Made by a program: the position numbers and the translations under genes. A stretch of 64,000 nucleotides of DNA from Herbaspirillum autotrophicum (GTDB taxonomy: Bacteria > Pseudomonadota > Gammaproteobacteria > Burkholderiales > Burkholderiaceae_D): contig NZ_LFLS01000016.1 of the NCBI RefSeq assembly GCF_001189915.1, positions 1-64,000 of the forward strand. Direction: 5' to 3'. The notes below the pieces were generated by a model that was given only the letters and a program-made list of their open reading frames with translations, had not been told where the DNA came from and did no database searches. Positions 44,611-56,010 of the stretch are shown one piece after another (within the stretch, counting starts at the first letter, position 1; every line of letters starts with the position of its first letter).

Positions 44611-46083
44611 ATGGACACTTTTGACAGCAGCGATTTGCCGGCAGTGCTGGTGGTGGACGACGAGACCGGTTCACAGGATGCGATTCGCCGCACGCTGGAA
44701 GAAGACTTCCAGATCCTGACCGCCGGTTCCGCCGATGAGGCGCGCCTGCTGATGGAGCGCCACGAACCGGCCGTGATCCTGTGCGACCAGCGCATGCCCG
44801 GCACCACCGGCGTCGAATTCCTGAAAGAAGTGCGCGAGCGCTGGCCGGATGTGGTGCGCATCATCATCTCCGGCTATACCGATTCGGAAGACATCATCGC
44901 CGGCATCAACAACGCCGGCATCTATCAATACCTGCTCAAACCGTGGATGCCTGATCATCTGCTGGCATGCGTGCGCGGCGCGGTCGAGGCGCGTCGTCTG
45001 CAACAAGACATGCACCGGCTGGATGTCGAGTTGCGCACCAGCACTTCGGTGTTGCGGGTGCGCAAGGCTGACAAGCAGCAACGCGTCAAAGCCACCTTCG
45101 ATTTCGACCGCATCATTCGCGCCGCCGACAGCCCGATGGACGGCATTTGCGAACTGGCGGCACGCGCCGCACGCTACGATTTGTCGGTGCTGGTGCTGGG
45201 TGAATCCGGCAGCGGCAAGGAATTGCTGGCGCGCGCCATGCACTATGCCAGCGGCCGCGCCGAACGCGTATTCGTGATGGAAAACTGCGGCGCCATTTCC
45301 GACAGTCTGCTGGAATCGGAATTGTTCGGCCACAAGCGCGGCTCGTTTACCGGCGCCTATGAAGACCACGTCGGGATTTTCCAGCGCGCCGACGGCGGCA
45401 CCGTATTTCTGGATGAAATCGGCGATACCTCGCCGGCATTCCAGGTCAAATTGTTGCGTGTCTTGCAAGAAGGCGAAGTGCGACCGGTCGGCGCTACGCG
45501 GCCGATCCCGATCAATGTGCGGGTGATCGCCGCTACCCATCGCGACCTCGAACAGGAAGTGCGCGAAGGCCGCTTCCGCAAGGACTTGTATTACCGGCTG
45601 GCCGGAATTACCCTGACCATGCCGCCGTTGCGCGAACGTCCCGGTGACATCGTGCCGATTGCCGAGGCGATTCTGGAGCATGCCACCCGCGAACTCGGAG
45701 TACCGGCCAAAGGCTTCGCCGCCGATGCCATGGCCAGCCTGATCACCTACCCGTGGCCCGGCAATATCCGTGAACTGCGCAATGAAATCTACCGCGCATT
45801 GGCGCTCGGCCCAGGCGACCAACGGCCGCTCGACGCCCAGGCATTTTCGAGCCGGGTCCTGCAAGGGCAATCCGGCAGCACTGCACATATGCAAGACAGT
45901 AGTGGCCTGCGTCTGCCGCAAAGTGGTACCTTGCAGGAACGGCTGGAAGCAATTGAAACCGCAATCCTGAAAGAGACGCTGTTGCGACTGCGCTGGAACA
46001 AGACGCACGTGGCGCGCGAGCTCGGTTTGTCGCGGGTCGGTTTGCGCAGCAAAATGCAACGTCTGGGACTGGAGAAGAAATAA
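44611..46083 (+). CDS. hoxA: Sigma-54-dependent response regulator HoxA
   Basis: A 490-residue NtrC-type activator. The receiver domain has Asp59 (LCDQRMPG) as the phosphorylation site; the AAA+ domain has Walker A GESGSGKE at 197-204, a GSFTGA loop at 244-249 (usually GAFTGA) and a Walker B region VFLDEIGD; a C-terminal HTH (RELGLSRVGLRSKM) binds DNA. HoxA activates the hoxK promoter with sigma-54. Its stop overlaps the hoxB ATG by one base. Confidence 0.95.
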   Translation: MDTFDSSDLPAVLVVDDETGSQDAIRRTLEEDFQILTAGSADEARLLMERHEPAVILCDQRMPGTTGVEFLKEVRERWPDVVRIIISGYTDSEDIIAGINNAGIYQYLLKPWMPDHLLACVRGAVEARRLQQDMHRLDVELRTSTSVLRVRKADKQQRVKATFDFDRIIRAADSPMDGICELAARAARYDLSVLVLGESGSGKELLARAMHYASGRAERVFVMENCGAISDSLLESELFGHKRGSFTGAYEDHVGIFQRADGGTVFLDEIGDTSPAFQVKLLRVLQEGEVRPVGATRPIPINVRVIAATHRDLEQEVREGRFRKDLYYRLAGITLTMPPLRERPGDIVPIAEAILEHATRELGVPAKGFAADAMASLITYPWPGNIRELRNEIYRALALGPGDQRPLDAQAFSSRVLQGQSGSTAHMQDSSGLRLPQSGTLQERLEAIETAILKETLLRLRWNKTHVARELGLSRVGLRSKMQRLGLEKK

Positions 46084-47102
46084 TGGCCATCGATGCCGCT
46101 AAAGGCTTCAACGTATTGTGGCTGCAATCGGGCGGCTGCGGCGGCTGCACCATGTCGCTGCTGTGCGCCGATACGCCCGATTTCTTCGGCACCCTCAACG
46201 ATGCCGGCATCAATCTCCTGTGGCACCCGTCACTCTCCCTGGAAACCGGCAGCGAAGCCTTGCGCATCCTGCAAGCCTGCGCCGCCGGCGAGATCCCCTT
46301 GCATGCCTTGTGCGTCGAAGGTTCGATGCTGCGCGGCCCGCACGGGAGCGGCCGTTTCCACATGCTGGCCGGCAGCGGCAAGCCGATGACACACTGGGTA
46401 CAGGAACTGGCGGCAGTGGCTGAATACACCGTGGCAATCGGCACCTGCGCCGCGTTTGGCGGCATCACCGCCGCCGGCAGCAATCCCACCGATGCCTGCG
46501 GTTTGCAATATGAAGGCGAACGCATTGGCGGTTTGCTCGGCGCCGCGTATCGCGCCCGCAGCGGCTTGCCGGTGATCAACGTCGCCGGTTGCCCGACCCA
46601 TCCCAATTGGGTCATGGAAACCCTGATGGCGCTGGCCGCCGGCCTGTTTGACGCCGGCCAGATGGATGCCCTCGGCCGCCCGCGTTCCTATGCCGATCAT
46701 CTGGTGCATCACGGCTGCACCCGCAATGAGTTCTATGAATTCAAGGCCAGCGCGGAAAAGCCTTCCGACCTTGGCTGCATGATGGAGCACATGGGCTGCA
46801 AAGGTACGCAAGTGCATGCCGATTGCAATACCCGGCTATGGAATGGCGACGGCTCCTGCACCCGTGGCGGCTATGCCTGCATCAGTTGCACCGAGCCCGG
46901 TTTTGAAGAGCCGGGACATTCCTTCCATCAAACCCCCAAGATTGCCGGCATTCCGATCGGCTTGCCGACCGATATGCCGAAAGCCTGGTTCGTGGCGCTG
47001 GCATCCTTATCCAAATCGGCAACCCCGAAACGGGTGCGCGACAACGCCACCGCCGATCATCTGGTGCAGGTACCGATGATCCGCAAGCGGCGCGGCAAAT
47101 GA
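46083..47102 (+). CDS. hoxB: Regulatory hydrogenase small subunit
   Basis: A 339-residue small subunit of an H2-sensing hydrogenase (HupU/HoxB type). There is no twin-arginine signal, so it stays in the cytoplasm. GGCGGCTMSLL near the N-terminus holds the proximal-cluster cysteines; CGFE-type clusters follow (CTEPGFEEPGH). It lacks the extra cysteines of O2-tolerant HoxK. It forms the sensor with HoxC and HoxJ. Confidence 0.93.
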   Translation: MAIDAAKGFNVLWLQSGGCGGCTMSLLCADTPDFFGTLNDAGINLLWHPSLSLETGSEALRILQACAAGEIPLHALCVEGSMLRGPHGSGRFHMLAGSGKPMTHWVQELAAVAEYTVAIGTCAAFGGITAAGSNPTDACGLQYEGERIGGLLGAAYRARSGLPVINVAGCPTHPNWVMETLMALAAGLFDAGQMDALGRPRSYADHLVHHGCTRNEFYEFKASAEKPSDLGCMMEHMGCKGTQVHADCNTRLWNGDGSCTRGGYACISCTEPGFEEPGHSFHQTPKIAGIPIGLPTDMPKAWFVALASLSKSATPKRVRDNATADHLVQVPMIRKRRGK

Positions 47103-47124
47103 ATATCCCCGGAGCAACACTGCC

Positions 47125-48597
47125 ATGTCCCGTCTGATCGTCGGTCCCTTCAATCGCGTCGAAGGCGATCTGGAAGTCCATCTCGATATCGCCGATGGCG
47201 TGGTCAAGAGCGCCCAGGTCAACTCGACCATGTATCGCGGTTTCGAACAGATTCTGCTGAACAAGCCGGCCCTTGACGCCCTGATCTATGTACCACGCAT
47301 TTGCGGCATTTGTTCGGTATCGCAGTCGGTGGCGGCGTCGCGCGCGCTGGCCGATGCCATGGGCGTGATACCGCCGCACAATGGCTTGCTGGTGACCAAC
47401 CTGATGCTGGCGACGGAAAATCTGGCCGACCATCTGACCCATTTCTATTTGTTTTTCATGCCCGATTTTGCCCGCGATCATTACGCCGGGCATGCCTGGC
47501 ATGCGGTTGTACGAGAACGCTTTGCGGCACAGCAAGGCCAGCATGCGCGACTGGCGCTGGCAGCGCGGCAACGCTGGTTTACGCTGCTCGGCACGCTGGG
47601 CGGCAAATGGCCGCATACGCAATCGGTGTTGCCGGGCGGCTCATCGCGCGCGATTGAAGCCGCCGAACGCATTCGCCTGCTGGGACGCATTCGTGAATTC
47701 CGCGCCTTTCTCGAACAAACCCTGTTCGCGGCGCCGCTCGAAGCGATTGCCGCCATCGACAGCGAGGCCGAACTGCAGGCATGGCACGCCGCGGCAGCCA
47801 GCGATGACGGTGACTTGCGCTTGTTCCTGACACTGGCGTGGCAAACCGGACTGGACGCCATGGGACCCGGGCCCGGCTTGTACATGGCCAACGGTTCTTA
47901 TCCCGGCGCCAACGGCGATACCTTGTTTGCACGCGGCCTGTGGGATGCCACCGGCGCTGCCGGCAGCGCCGCACTTCACACGCTCGATCCGGCCACGATT
48001 ACCGAAGACGCCACCCACACCTGGCTGTCGGACGCCGGCGGTGCACGCCATCCGGCGGTCGGCATGACGCTGCCGGATATCGACAAACCGGCCGCCTATA
48101 CCTGGAACAAGGCACCGCGACTGGCTGGCCGGGTGCTCGAAACCGGAGCCCTGGCACGGCAAGTGGTCGATGGTCATCCGCTGATCCGCGATGCCGTGCA
48201 ACGTTGCGGCGGCACGGTCTATACGCGGGTGCTGGCACGTTTGCTGGAATTGGCGCTGGTAGTGCCGGCCATGGAAAACTGGCTCAAGGCATTGCGCCCG
48301 GACGAACCCTGTTTCGTTCCGGCCACGCTGCCCGATGATGCGGTCGGCGTCGGCCTGACGGAAGCCGCTCGCGGCAGCCTCGGCCACTGGGTTACGATCC
48401 GCAATGGCAAGCTGGCCAATTATCAGATCGTGGCGCCGACCTCATGGAATTTCTCGCCGCGCGATGCCGGCGGCGTGCCGGGCGCACTGGAAAGTGCCTT
48501 GGTCGGCGCTGCCGCCCCGGCCGGTGAAGACACGCCGGTGGCAGTCCAGCATATCGTGCGCTCGTTCGATCCTTGCATGGTTTGCACGGTGCACTGA
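47125..48597 (+). CDS. hoxC: Regulatory hydrogenase large subunit
   Basis: A 490-residue large subunit with Ni-Fe cysteines RICGIC near residue 57 and DPCMVC near the end. The protein stops at His of DPCMVCTVH, with no C-terminal extension to be removed, a hallmark of regulatory hydrogenases that mature without a protease. Its stop overlaps the hoxJ start (TGATG). Confidence 0.93.
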   Translation: MSRLIVGPFNRVEGDLEVHLDIADGVVKSAQVNSTMYRGFEQILLNKPALDALIYVPRICGICSVSQSVAASRALADAMGVIPPHNGLLVTNLMLATENLADHLTHFYLFFMPDFARDHYAGHAWHAVVRERFAAQQGQHARLALAARQRWFTLLGTLGGKWPHTQSVLPGGSSRAIEAAERIRLLGRIREFRAFLEQTLFAAPLEAIAAIDSEAELQAWHAAAASDDGDLRLFLTLAWQTGLDAMGPGPGLYMANGSYPGANGDTLFARGLWDATGAAGSAALHTLDPATITEDATHTWLSDAGGARHPAVGMTLPDIDKPAAYTWNKAPRLAGRVLETGALARQVVDGHPLIRDAVQRCGGTVYTRVLARLLELALVVPAMENWLKALRPDEPCFVPATLPDDAVGVGLTEAARGSLGHWVTIRNGKLANYQIVAPTSWNFSPRDAGGVPGALESALVGAAAPAGEDTPVAVQHIVRSFDPCMVCTVH

Positions 48598-49952
48598 TGC
48601 CGCGCCATTCGACACCCGCCACGGGCCGTCCGAGCCTGCCCGAAACACCGCCGATGGGCGGCGTCGATGAGGCCGTGTGGCTGGACGTGATCCAGAAAAT
48701 GGATGAGGTGTATTCACAGTTGGTCAACGATGAAATCGCGCTGGAAGAAAAGAATCGCGAACTGGAAAATTCGCAGCAATTCATTTTCAGCGTATTGTCG
48801 GCCATGTCGGATGTGCTGGTAGCCTGCGACCGCGCCGGCATCATCGAAGAAACCAATACTGCCTTGCGCAAACTGAGCGGCCTTGATGAAGATGCCTTGC
48901 GCGGCATGTCGATTTTCGATTTGCTGGCCGACGACGCCAGCATCGGGCTGTTGCGCCAAGTGTTCGAACAAGCGGCGGCACACAGCGCCAGCACCGTGCT
49001 GGAATTGAATCTGCGTCATCCGCAACACGGCGTGGTGCCGGTCGATGTCAACTGCACCCAACGCAGCGACGGCGATGGCCGCGCCGCCGGTTATGTCTTC
49101 GTCGGTCGTCCGCTCGGCGAATTGCGACGCGCCTATCGCGAACTCAGCGACACCCACGAAACCCTGAAACGCACCCAGCAGCAATTGTTGCATTCGGAAA
49201 AACTGGCCTCGCTCGGTCGTCTGGTAGCCGGGGTCGCGCATGAATTGAACAATCCGATCAGCTTCGTGCTCGGCAACGTGCATGCGCTCAAGCGCTACAG
49301 CGAACGCATGGCGCAGTATCTCAATGCTTTGCACAGCGGTGAGTCGCAAGATCTGGCGGCGCTGCGCAAGGAATTGCGCATCGATCACATTCTCAAGGAT
49401 TTGCCGTCGCTGATCGACGGCACGCTCGAAGGCGCGCACCGGACCACCGGCATTGTCGATGGCCTCAAGCGCTTTTCGGCAGTTGATCGCGACGAAAGCA
49501 TTGCACTCGATCTGAATGGCGTCATCGAGCGCGCCATCCACTGGGTTGGCAAAGGCGCGACGCCGAACTTCAGCGTGCACTGGAAAGCGGGGGCGCCGCT
49601 GACGGTCATGGGCAATGCCGGCAAACTGCTGCAAGTGATCATGAACCTGATTCAGAACGCCTGCGACGCCGCTGCCGCCGGCAATCCCGCGCCGACCTTA
49701 CGGATCGCCAGCGAGATGCGCAGCGACACGATAGTGCTGACGCTGCATGACAATGGCCCCGGCATCGCACCGGGCCATCTGTCGCACGTGTTCGATCCGT
49801 TCTTCACCACCAAGCCGGTCGGCAAAGGCACCGGACTTGGTTTGTCGATCAGCTACGGCATCATCGAACAACATGGCGGCAAGCTGTATGCCCGCAACCA
49901 TCCTGACGGCGGCGCCGAATTCGTGATCGAACTACCGCTCGCCGCACCTTAG
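48597..49952 (+). CDS. hoxJ: H2-sensing histidine kinase HoxJ
   Basis: A 451-residue soluble kinase. A PAS domain at roughly residues 65-165 is followed by the phosphoacceptor motif AHELNNPISF with His215. The ATP-lid motifs are intact: DNGPG at 385-389 and GTGLGLS at 411-417. In Cupriavidus H16 a glycine-to-serine change inactivates the kinase; here the glycine-rich box is unbroken, so a working H2 sensor is expected. The stop is 16 bases from the convergent cbbA stop. Confidence 0.92.
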   Translation: MPRHSTPATGRPSLPETPPMGGVDEAVWLDVIQKMDEVYSQLVNDEIALEEKNRELENSQQFIFSVLSAMSDVLVACDRAGIIEETNTALRKLSGLDEDALRGMSIFDLLADDASIGLLRQVFEQAAAHSASTVLELNLRHPQHGVVPVDVNCTQRSDGDGRAAGYVFVGRPLGELRRAYRELSDTHETLKRTQQQLLHSEKLASLGRLVAGVAHELNNPISFVLGNVHALKRYSERMAQYLNALHSGESQDLAALRKELRIDHILKDLPSLIDGTLEGAHRTTGIVDGLKRFSAVDRDESIALDLNGVIERAIHWVGKGATPNFSVHWKAGAPLTVMGNAGKLLQVIMNLIQNACDAAAAGNPAPTLRIASEMRSDTIVLTLHDNGPGIAPGHLSHVFDPFFTTKPVGKGTGLGLSISYGIIEQHGGKLYARNHPDGGAEFVIELPLAAP

Positions 49953-49968
49953 TCCGCTACCACGCTGC

Positions 49969-51033
49969 TTACTGGATGGTGGCCGCCAGTTCGCCTGTTG
50001 CATACCGCTGCGCCATTTTTTCGAGCGGCATGACCTTGATGGCGCTGGCCTGGCCGGCGGCACCGAAGGCCTGAAAACGTGCTTCGCAAATTTCCCGGGC
50101 GGCGGCCGTAGCATCCTTGAAGAACCGGCGCGGATCGAATTCCGAACGGTGCTGTGCCATGCCGCGTCGCATCGCGCCGGTCATTGCCAGCCGGATATCG
50201 GTGTCGATATTGACCTTGCGCACGCCATGCTTGATGCCTTCCAGGATTTCCTCCACCGGCACGCCATAGGTTTCCTTGATGTCACCACCATGTTCGCGGA
50301 TGATCTCCAGCCACTCCTGCGGCACCGATGAAGAACCATGCATCACCAGATGGGTATTTGGAATCCTGGCATGAATCGCTTTGATGCGATCAATCGCCAG
50401 AATGTCGCCGGTCGGTTTGCGGCTGAACTTGTAGGCGCCGTGGCTGGTGCCAATCGCAATCGCCAGTGCATCGACGCCGGTGCGTTGCACGAAATCGGCG
50501 GCCTGATCAGGATCGGTCAGCATTTGTGCATGCGACAGCGTGCCGGCAGCGCCGGAGCCGTCTTCTTCCCCGGCCTGCCCTGATTCCAGCGAACCCAGAC
50601 AGCCGAGTTCACCTTCGACCGAGACACCGATGCAATGCGCCATATCGACCACGGTGCGGGTAGTGCCGACGTTGTAATCGTAGGAAGAAGGGGTTTTCAT
50701 GTCCGCCATCAGCGAGCCATCCATCATCACGCTGGAAAAACCCGAGCGTATCGATGCCTGGCATACCGCCGGACTGCCGCCATGATCCTGGTGCATGCAC
50801 ACCGGAATATGCGGATAGGCTTCCACTGCCGCTTCCACCATCTTGCGCAAAAATGCCTCACCGGCATATTTGCGCGCGCCGGCGGAGGCTTGCAAAATCA
50901 CCGGGCTGTCGCAGGCGTCGGCGGCTTGCATGATCGCGAGGATCTGTTCCAGATTATTGATATTGAATGCCGGCAAACCGTATTGGCGGTCGGCCGCGTG
51001 ATCGAGCAACTGGCGCAATGAAACGAGTGACAT
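49969..51033 (-). CDS. cbbA: Class II fructose-bisphosphate aldolase
   Basis: A 354-residue zinc-dependent aldolase joining triose phosphates to fructose or sedoheptulose bisphosphate in the Calvin cycle. CMHQDHGG holds a zinc ligand, and [10 protein letters not shown] and VMHGSSSVP are conserved. ATG 51033 follows AAAGGAGA. It is the last gene of the cbb operon. Confidence 0.95.
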   Translation of the reverse strand: MSLVSLRQLLDHAADRQYGLPAFNINNLEQILAIMQAADACDSPVILQASAGARKYAGEAFLRKMVEAAVEAYPHIPVCMHQDHGGSPAVCQASIRSGFSSVMMDGSLMADMKTPSSYDYNVGTTRTVVDMAHCIGVSVEGELGCLGSLESGQAGEEDGSGAAGTLSHAQMLTDPDQAADFVQRTGVDALAIAIGTSHGAYKFSRKPTGDILAIDRIKAIHARIPNTHLVMHGSSSVPQEWLEIIREHGGDIKETYGVPVEEILEGIKHGVRKVNIDTDIRLAMTGAMRRGMAQHRSEFDPRRFFKDATAAAREICEARFQAFGAAGQASAIKVMPLEKMAQRYATGELAATIQ

Positions 51034-51065
51034 GAAATCTCCTTTTCGTAATTTTTGGATAAATA

Positions 51066-52271
51066 TCAGTGGCGACGCGCGTGGGCACGCAAGGCTTCTA
51101 CCGCCGGCAATGGCTTGCCTTCGAGGAATTCCAGAAACGCGCCGCCGGCGGTCGAGATGTAGTTCACCTGATCGGCAATGCCGAAGGTGTTGATGGCAGC
51201 CACCGTGTCGCCGCCACCGGCAATCGACCACGCCGGCGATTCGGCAATGGCACGCGCCAGCACCCGGGTGCCGCCGGAAAAGGCATCAAATTCAAAGACG
51301 CCGACCGGGCCGTTCCAGATGATGGTACCGGCGCTTTGCAACAGCCGTGCCAATTGCAGTGCACTGTCGGGACCGATATCGAGAATCAGGTCATCCCCGG
51401 CCACGGCCTCGCAGGATTTCACGACCGCCTCGGCATCCGCAGCAAAGCGCTTGGCGCACACCACATCGGTCGGCAACGGCACCGCTGCTCCGCGTGCCTG
51501 CATCTTGGTGATGATGCGGCTGGCTTCGTCGACCAGTCCCGGCTCAGCCAGCGACTTGCCGATGGCATGGCCTTGCGCCAGCAAAAAGGTATTGGCAATG
51601 CCGCCGCCGACAATCAGTTGATCCACCTTGTCGGCCAGCGCATTGAGAATGGTCAGTTTGGTCGATACCTTGGAACCGGCCACAATCGCTACCAGTGGCC
51701 GCCGGGCATCGGCCAGCGCCGCACCCAACGCGTCCAGCTCGGCACTCATCAGCGGTCCGGCACAGGCCAGTTTGACGTGATGCGCCATCCCTTCGGTGCT
51801 GGCTTCCGCTCTGTGCGCGGTACCGAAGGCGTCGTTGACATAAATGTCGCACAAGGCGGCCATGCGTTTGGCCAAGGCCGGATCATTGACTTTTTCGCCG
51901 CGATTGGCGCGGCAGTTTTCCAGCAACACCAGCTCGCCGGCCTCAACCGCGATATCGGTAGCCAGCCAGTTGTCGATCAGGCGCACCGGTTGCCCCAGCA
52001 ATTGCTGCAGACGCACTGCTACCGGCGCCAGCGAATCACGTGCGGCCGGCGCCCCTTCGGCGGGACGGCCCAGATGTGACGTCACCATCACGCGGGCGCC
52101 GGCATTCAGTGCCAGCCGCAAGCCCGGCAATGCGGCACGCAACCGGCTATCGTCGCTGATGGCGCCATCGGCGTCGAGCGGCACATTGAAGTCGGCGCGG
52201 ATGAAGATACGCTTGCCGGCCAGTTGCGCCGGGTCCAGATCGCTGAACTTGCGGAACGAGGTATCGCTCAT
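51066..52271 (-). CDS. cbbK: Phosphoglycerate kinase
   Basis: A 401-residue Pgk with [14 protein letters not shown] and a glycine-rich C-terminal loop ([10 protein letters not shown]). It phosphorylates 3-phosphoglycerate in CO2 fixation. The start at 52271 forms an ATGA overlap with the cbbG stop; a further upstream ATG at 52325 would lie deep inside cbbG. Confidence 0.95.
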   Translation of the reverse strand: MSDTSFRKFSDLDPAQLAGKRIFIRADFNVPLDADGAISDDSRLRAALPGLRLALNAGARVMVTSHLGRPAEGAPAARDSLAPVAVRLQQLLGQPVRLIDNWLATDIAVEAGELVLLENCRANRGEKVNDPALAKRMAALCDIYVNDAFGTAHRAEASTEGMAHHVKLACAGPLMSAELDALGAALADARRPLVAIVAGSKVSTKLTILNALADKVDQLIVGGGIANTFLLAQGHAIGKSLAEPGLVDEASRIITKMQARGAAVPLPTDVVCAKRFAADAEAVVKSCEAVAGDDLILDIGPDSALQLARLLQSAGTIIWNGPVGVFEFDAFSGGTRVLARAIAESPAWSIAGGGDTVAAINTFGIADQVNYISTAGGAFLEFLEGKPLPAVEALRAHARRH

Positions 52272-53278
52272 GTTGCCGCCATCAGGGCGACGGTGGTATC
52301 CAGCATGCGATTGGAAAAACCCCATTCGTTGTCGTACCAGCTGCCGACCTTGACCAGATTGCCGGACACTTTGGTGAGCGAGGCGTCGTAGCTGCCGGAC
52401 GCCGGGTTATGGTTGAAATCGGCGCTGACCAAAGGTTCTTCGGTATAGCCCAGAATACCCTTGAGTGCACCGTCGGCGGCATCGCGCATGATGGCGTTGA
52501 TTTCGTCAACACTGGTGGGGCGCGCCGCGATAAAACTCAGATCGACCATCGAAACATTGATCACCGGCACCCGCATGGCGTAACCATCGAGTTTGCCATC
52601 GAGTTCCGGCAAAACCAGGCCGACGGCGGCAGCAGCACCGGTTTTGGTCGGGATCATGTTCATCGTGGCGGAACGCGCGCGCCGCAGGTCTTCGTGCATG
52701 ACATCGGTCAGCACCTGATCGTTGGTGTAGGCGTGAATCGTGGTCATCAAGCCGCTGACGACACCGATCTGTCGGTGCAAAGGCAAGATCAGCGGCGCCA
52801 GGCAATTGGTAGTGCACGAGGCATTCGAGATCACCGTATCGCTGGCCTTGAGCACCTTGTGATTGACGCCATAGACAATGGTGGCGTCAACATCCTTGCC
52901 GCCCGGCGCGGAAATGATCACCTTCTTGGCACCGCCGCGCAGATGGGCCGAGGCTTTTTCCTTGGTGGTAAACAGACCGGTACATTCCAGCACCACATCG
53001 ATGCCGAGTTCGGCCCACGGCAACTGCGCCGGATCCCGCATCGCCAGTACCCGCACGCGATCACCGTTGATGATCATGTCGCCGCCATCGACCCGCACCT
53101 CGCCGGGGAAACGGCCATGCGCAGTGTCATAGCGGGTGAGGTGGGCATTGGTTTGCGGATCGCCGAGATCGTTGATAGCGACGATGTCGATATCGTGGCG
53201 CTTGTTGCTCTCGTAATGCGCACGCAGAATATTGCGGCCGATGCGGCCATAGCCGTTGATGGCGACTTTGATGGTCAT
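52268..53278 (-). CDS. cbbG: Glyceraldehyde-3-phosphate dehydrogenase
   Basis: A 336-residue GAPDH. The N-terminal GYGRIGRN binds NAD(P); catalytic Cys lies in [11 protein letters not shown]. It reduces 1,3-bisphosphoglycerate in the Calvin cycle. The start overlaps the cbbZ stop by 4 bases. Confidence 0.96.
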   Translation of the reverse strand: MTIKVAINGYGRIGRNILRAHYESNKRHDIDIVAINDLGDPQTNAHLTRYDTAHGRFPGEVRVDGGDMIINGDRVRVLAMRDPAQLPWAELGIDVVLECTGLFTTKEKASAHLRGGAKKVIISAPGGKDVDATIVYGVNHKVLKASDTVISNASCTTNCLAPLILPLHRQIGVVSGLMTTIHAYTNDQVLTDVMHEDLRRARSATMNMIPTKTGAAAAVGLVLPELDGKLDGYAMRVPVINVSMVDLSFIAARPTSVDEINAIMRDAADGALKGILGYTEEPLVSADFNHNPASGSYDASLTKVSGNLVKVGSWYDNEWGFSNRMLDTTVALMAAT

Positions 53279-53973
53279 GACTGGAGTTCTCTTTCTGGAT
53301 AAACGGGGATCGCGGCCAGCAATCCCGCTAGTTGATCAAAATGCGTGAAGGTTTTAACCGCCGGTCCCCAGGCGGCAACAGGTTCAGGCGCGCCATGACG
53401 CACGATCAGCACCGGCACTTCGGCCGCTTGCGCGGCCGCCACATCGACGCCGGAATCGCCGACCATGCAGGCGTGACGCGGGGCAACATCGAGTACATGA
53501 CAGGCGTGCCAGAGCGGTTCCGGCGCCGGCTTCATGCTCGCCAGCGAATCGCCGCCGACGATGATGCCGAAGTGGATATCGATGTGATGCATCTGCAGCA
53601 GCGGCAGGGCGAACGCCAGCGGCTTGTTGGTGACACAGGCCAGCCGGTAATTGGCGGCACGCAAACCCGCAAGGCAAGCTTGCACGCCCGGAAACAGGCG
53701 GCCGAAACGGCCATTGGTCTCTGCGTAATGACGATTGAACGATGCCAGCGCAACAGTGTGCAGTTCAGGTTCCAGCGCACTGGCATCGAGTATCCGTTGC
53801 ACCAGCGTCGACACGCCGTTACCGATAAAACCGGCAATCTTGTCGAACGGCAGCGGTCGCGCCTGCAACTCGTCGAGCATGCGATTGGCCGCCGCCACGA
53901 TGTCGGGCGCGGTATCAATCAATGTACCGTCGAGATCGAACAACACGGCATGCTGGCGGATGGCGGCGTTCAT
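53275..53973 (-). CDS. cbbZ: Phosphoglycolate phosphatase
   Basis: A 232-residue HAD-family phosphatase with nucleophile motif FDLDGTLID near residue 12 and [12 protein letters not shown] for the acidic motif. It removes 2-phosphoglycolate made by RuBisCO's oxygenase reaction. It overlaps cbbT and cbbG by 4 bases each. Confidence 0.93.
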   Translation of the reverse strand: MNAAIRQHAVLFDLDGTLIDTAPDIVAAANRMLDELQARPLPFDKIAGFIGNGVSTLVQRILDASALEPELHTVALASFNRHYAETNGRFGRLFPGVQACLAGLRAANYRLACVTNKPLAFALPLLQMHHIDIHFGIIVGGDSLASMKPAPEPLWHACHVLDVAPRHACMVGDSGVDVAAAQAAEVPVLIVRHGAPEPVAAWGPAVKTFTHFDQLAGLLAAIPVYPERELQS

Positions 53974-55997
53974 GCTGCGCCTCCGGCGGCAATCATTTCC
54001 CGCACTTGCACCTGCACCTCGTCGGCGGTCAGCTTGAAGTGGCCATACAACTGTTCTGCCGGCGCCGATTCACCAAAGCTGTCGATGCCCATTGCCACGC
54101 CGTGTTCACCGACCATGCCGCGCCACAACCAGGTGACGCCGGCTTCGATGCTGAGCCGCGATACGCCCTGCGGCAATACCTTATGACGATACGATTCGTC
54201 TTGCTTAAGAAACAGCTCGACACACGGCATCGATACCACACGCGTTGCAATGCCGGCCGCATTCAATGCTGCCGCCGCAACAGCGGCAATTTCAACTTCG
54301 GAACCAGTGGCGATCAACACTGCCTGCAATGGCCCGGCAGCATCGACCAGTACATAACCGCCGCGCGCCATGTCAGCCAGTTGCGCCGCGCTGCGGGCAA
54401 ACGGCGTCAGGGCCTGGCGCGACAAAATCAGGCAGGTCGGACCATCGGCACGGGTCAGTGCCGCATGCCAGGCGGCAGCAGTTTCGACGCCATCGCATGG
54501 ACGCCATAAACGGTTGTTCGGAATCAGGCGCAGGCTGGCGGCATGTTCGACCGGCTGATGAGTCGGACCATCTTCACCGAGGCCGATAGAATCGTGCGTC
54601 AAGACATGGATCACGCGTTGCTTCATCAACGCCGCCATGCGGATCGCATTGCGCGAATAGTCCGAAAACGTCATGAACGTACCGCCATAAGGCAACAGCC
54701 CGCCATGCAAGGCGATTCCGTTCATGATCGCGGCCATGCCGAATTCACGCACGCCGTAACTGAGGTAATTGCCGCTGCCATGCTGGTTGACCCAGACCGA
54801 GGCCTTGACATTGGTCAGGTTGGAACCGGACAAGTCAGCCGAACCGCCAAACAGTTCCGGCAATACCGCCGTGATCTGTTCCAGCACCAGTTGCGATGCC
54901 TTGCGGGTGGCGATTTTCTTGTGCAACTCACCGGCTTCAGTTTGCAATTGCGTCATGAGCACCGGCAATTGCGCTGGCAACACGCCCGCGATGCGGCGCT
55001 TGAACTCTGCCGCCAGTGCCGGATATTCGGCAGCATAGGCTGCAAAGCGGCTCTGCCACTGCGCCTGTTGCCGGGCACCGGCGGCGCGCGCATCCCAGGC
55101 CTCGCGCGCTGCGGCCGGCATCTCGAACGGCGCTGCATGCCATTGCTTGTTGTGGCGCATGGCGGCAATTTCCGCCGCGCCGAGCGGGGCGCCATGCACA
55201 TCATGGCCGCCCGCCTTGGTCGGTGCTCCCTGGCCGATCACGGTCCGGCAGCAAATCAGGGTCGGTCGCGTTGATTGCGTCTTGGCCTGGCGGATGGCCG
55301 CATCCAGCGCGGCAACGTCGTGGCCGTCAACCTCGGCGATCACGTGCCAGCCATAGGCCGCAAAGCGGCCCGGCGTGTCGTCGCCAAACCAGCCTTTGAC
55401 ATCGCCATCAATCGAAATGCCGTTATCGTCATAGAGGCAAATCAACTTGCTCAGACCGAGCGTGCCCGCCAGCGAACAGACTTCATGGCTGATGCCTTCC
55501 ATCAGACAACCGTCGCCCACGAAGACGTAGGTGTAATGATCGACGATCTGATGTCCGGGCCGGTTGAAACTGGCCGCCAGCATTTTTTCGGTGAGCGCCA
55601 TGCCGACTGCGTTGGCCAGCCCTTGCCCCAGCGGGCCGGTAGTGGTTTCCACACCGGGCGTCAAACCGTGTTCCGGATGGCCGGGGGTGAGCGAGTGCAA
55701 TTGCCGGAATTGCCGGATGTCCTCCATGCTCAGCGCATAGCCGCTCAGATGCAGCAAGGCATACAGCAACATCGAGGCATGACCGTTGGAGAGGACGAAA
55801 CGGTCGCGATCCGGCCATGCCGGGTCAGCAGGATTGTGTCGCAAATGATGACGCCAGACGGCATCCGCCATTTCCGCCATGCCGAGCGGGGCGCCGGGAT
55901 GACCGGAGCGGGCTTGTTCGACGGCATCGGCGCACAAAAAGCGCAGCGCATCCGCCGGGGTGGCGGCGGCCGTGATATTTTTTTCGGGTGCGTTCAT
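53970..55997 (-). CDS. cbbT: Transketolase
   Basis: A 675-residue thiamine-diphosphate transketolase. [13 protein letters not shown] at about residues 160-172 is the TPP-binding motif, and SGHPGAPLG is at the N-terminus. It moves two-carbon units in regeneration of ribulose 5-phosphate. The start follows cbbP's stop by 13 bases. Confidence 0.95.
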   Translation of the reverse strand: MNAPEKNITAAATPADALRFLCADAVEQARSGHPGAPLGMAEMADAVWRHHLRHNPADPAWPDRDRFVLSNGHASMLLYALLHLSGYALSMEDIRQFRQLHSLTPGHPEHGLTPGVETTTGPLGQGLANAVGMALTEKMLAASFNRPGHQIVDHYTYVFVGDGCLMEGISHEVCSLAGTLGLSKLICLYDDNGISIDGDVKGWFGDDTPGRFAAYGWHVIAEVDGHDVAALDAAIRQAKTQSTRPTLICCRTVIGQGAPTKAGGHDVHGAPLGAAEIAAMRHNKQWHAAPFEMPAAAREAWDARAAGARQQAQWQSRFAAYAAEYPALAAEFKRRIAGVLPAQLPVLMTQLQTEAGELHKKIATRKASQLVLEQITAVLPELFGGSADLSGSNLTNVKASVWVNQHGSGNYLSYGVREFGMAAIMNGIALHGGLLPYGGTFMTFSDYSRNAIRMAALMKQRVIHVLTHDSIGLGEDGPTHQPVEHAASLRLIPNNRLWRPCDGVETAAAWHAALTRADGPTCLILSRQALTPFARSAAQLADMARGGYVLVDAAGPLQAVLIATGSEVEIAAVAAAALNAAGIATRVVSMPCVELFLKQDESYRHKVLPQGVSRLSIEAGVTWLWRGMVGEHGVAMGIDSFGESAPAEQLYGHFKLTADEVQVQVREMIAAGGAA

Positions 55998-56010
55998 GTT
56001 CAGTCCTGAG

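Noticed and set aside
44671-46059. 462-codon minus-strand open frame
   Set aside because: It is the shadow of hoxA; the plus-strand frame has receiver, AAA+ and HTH motifs.
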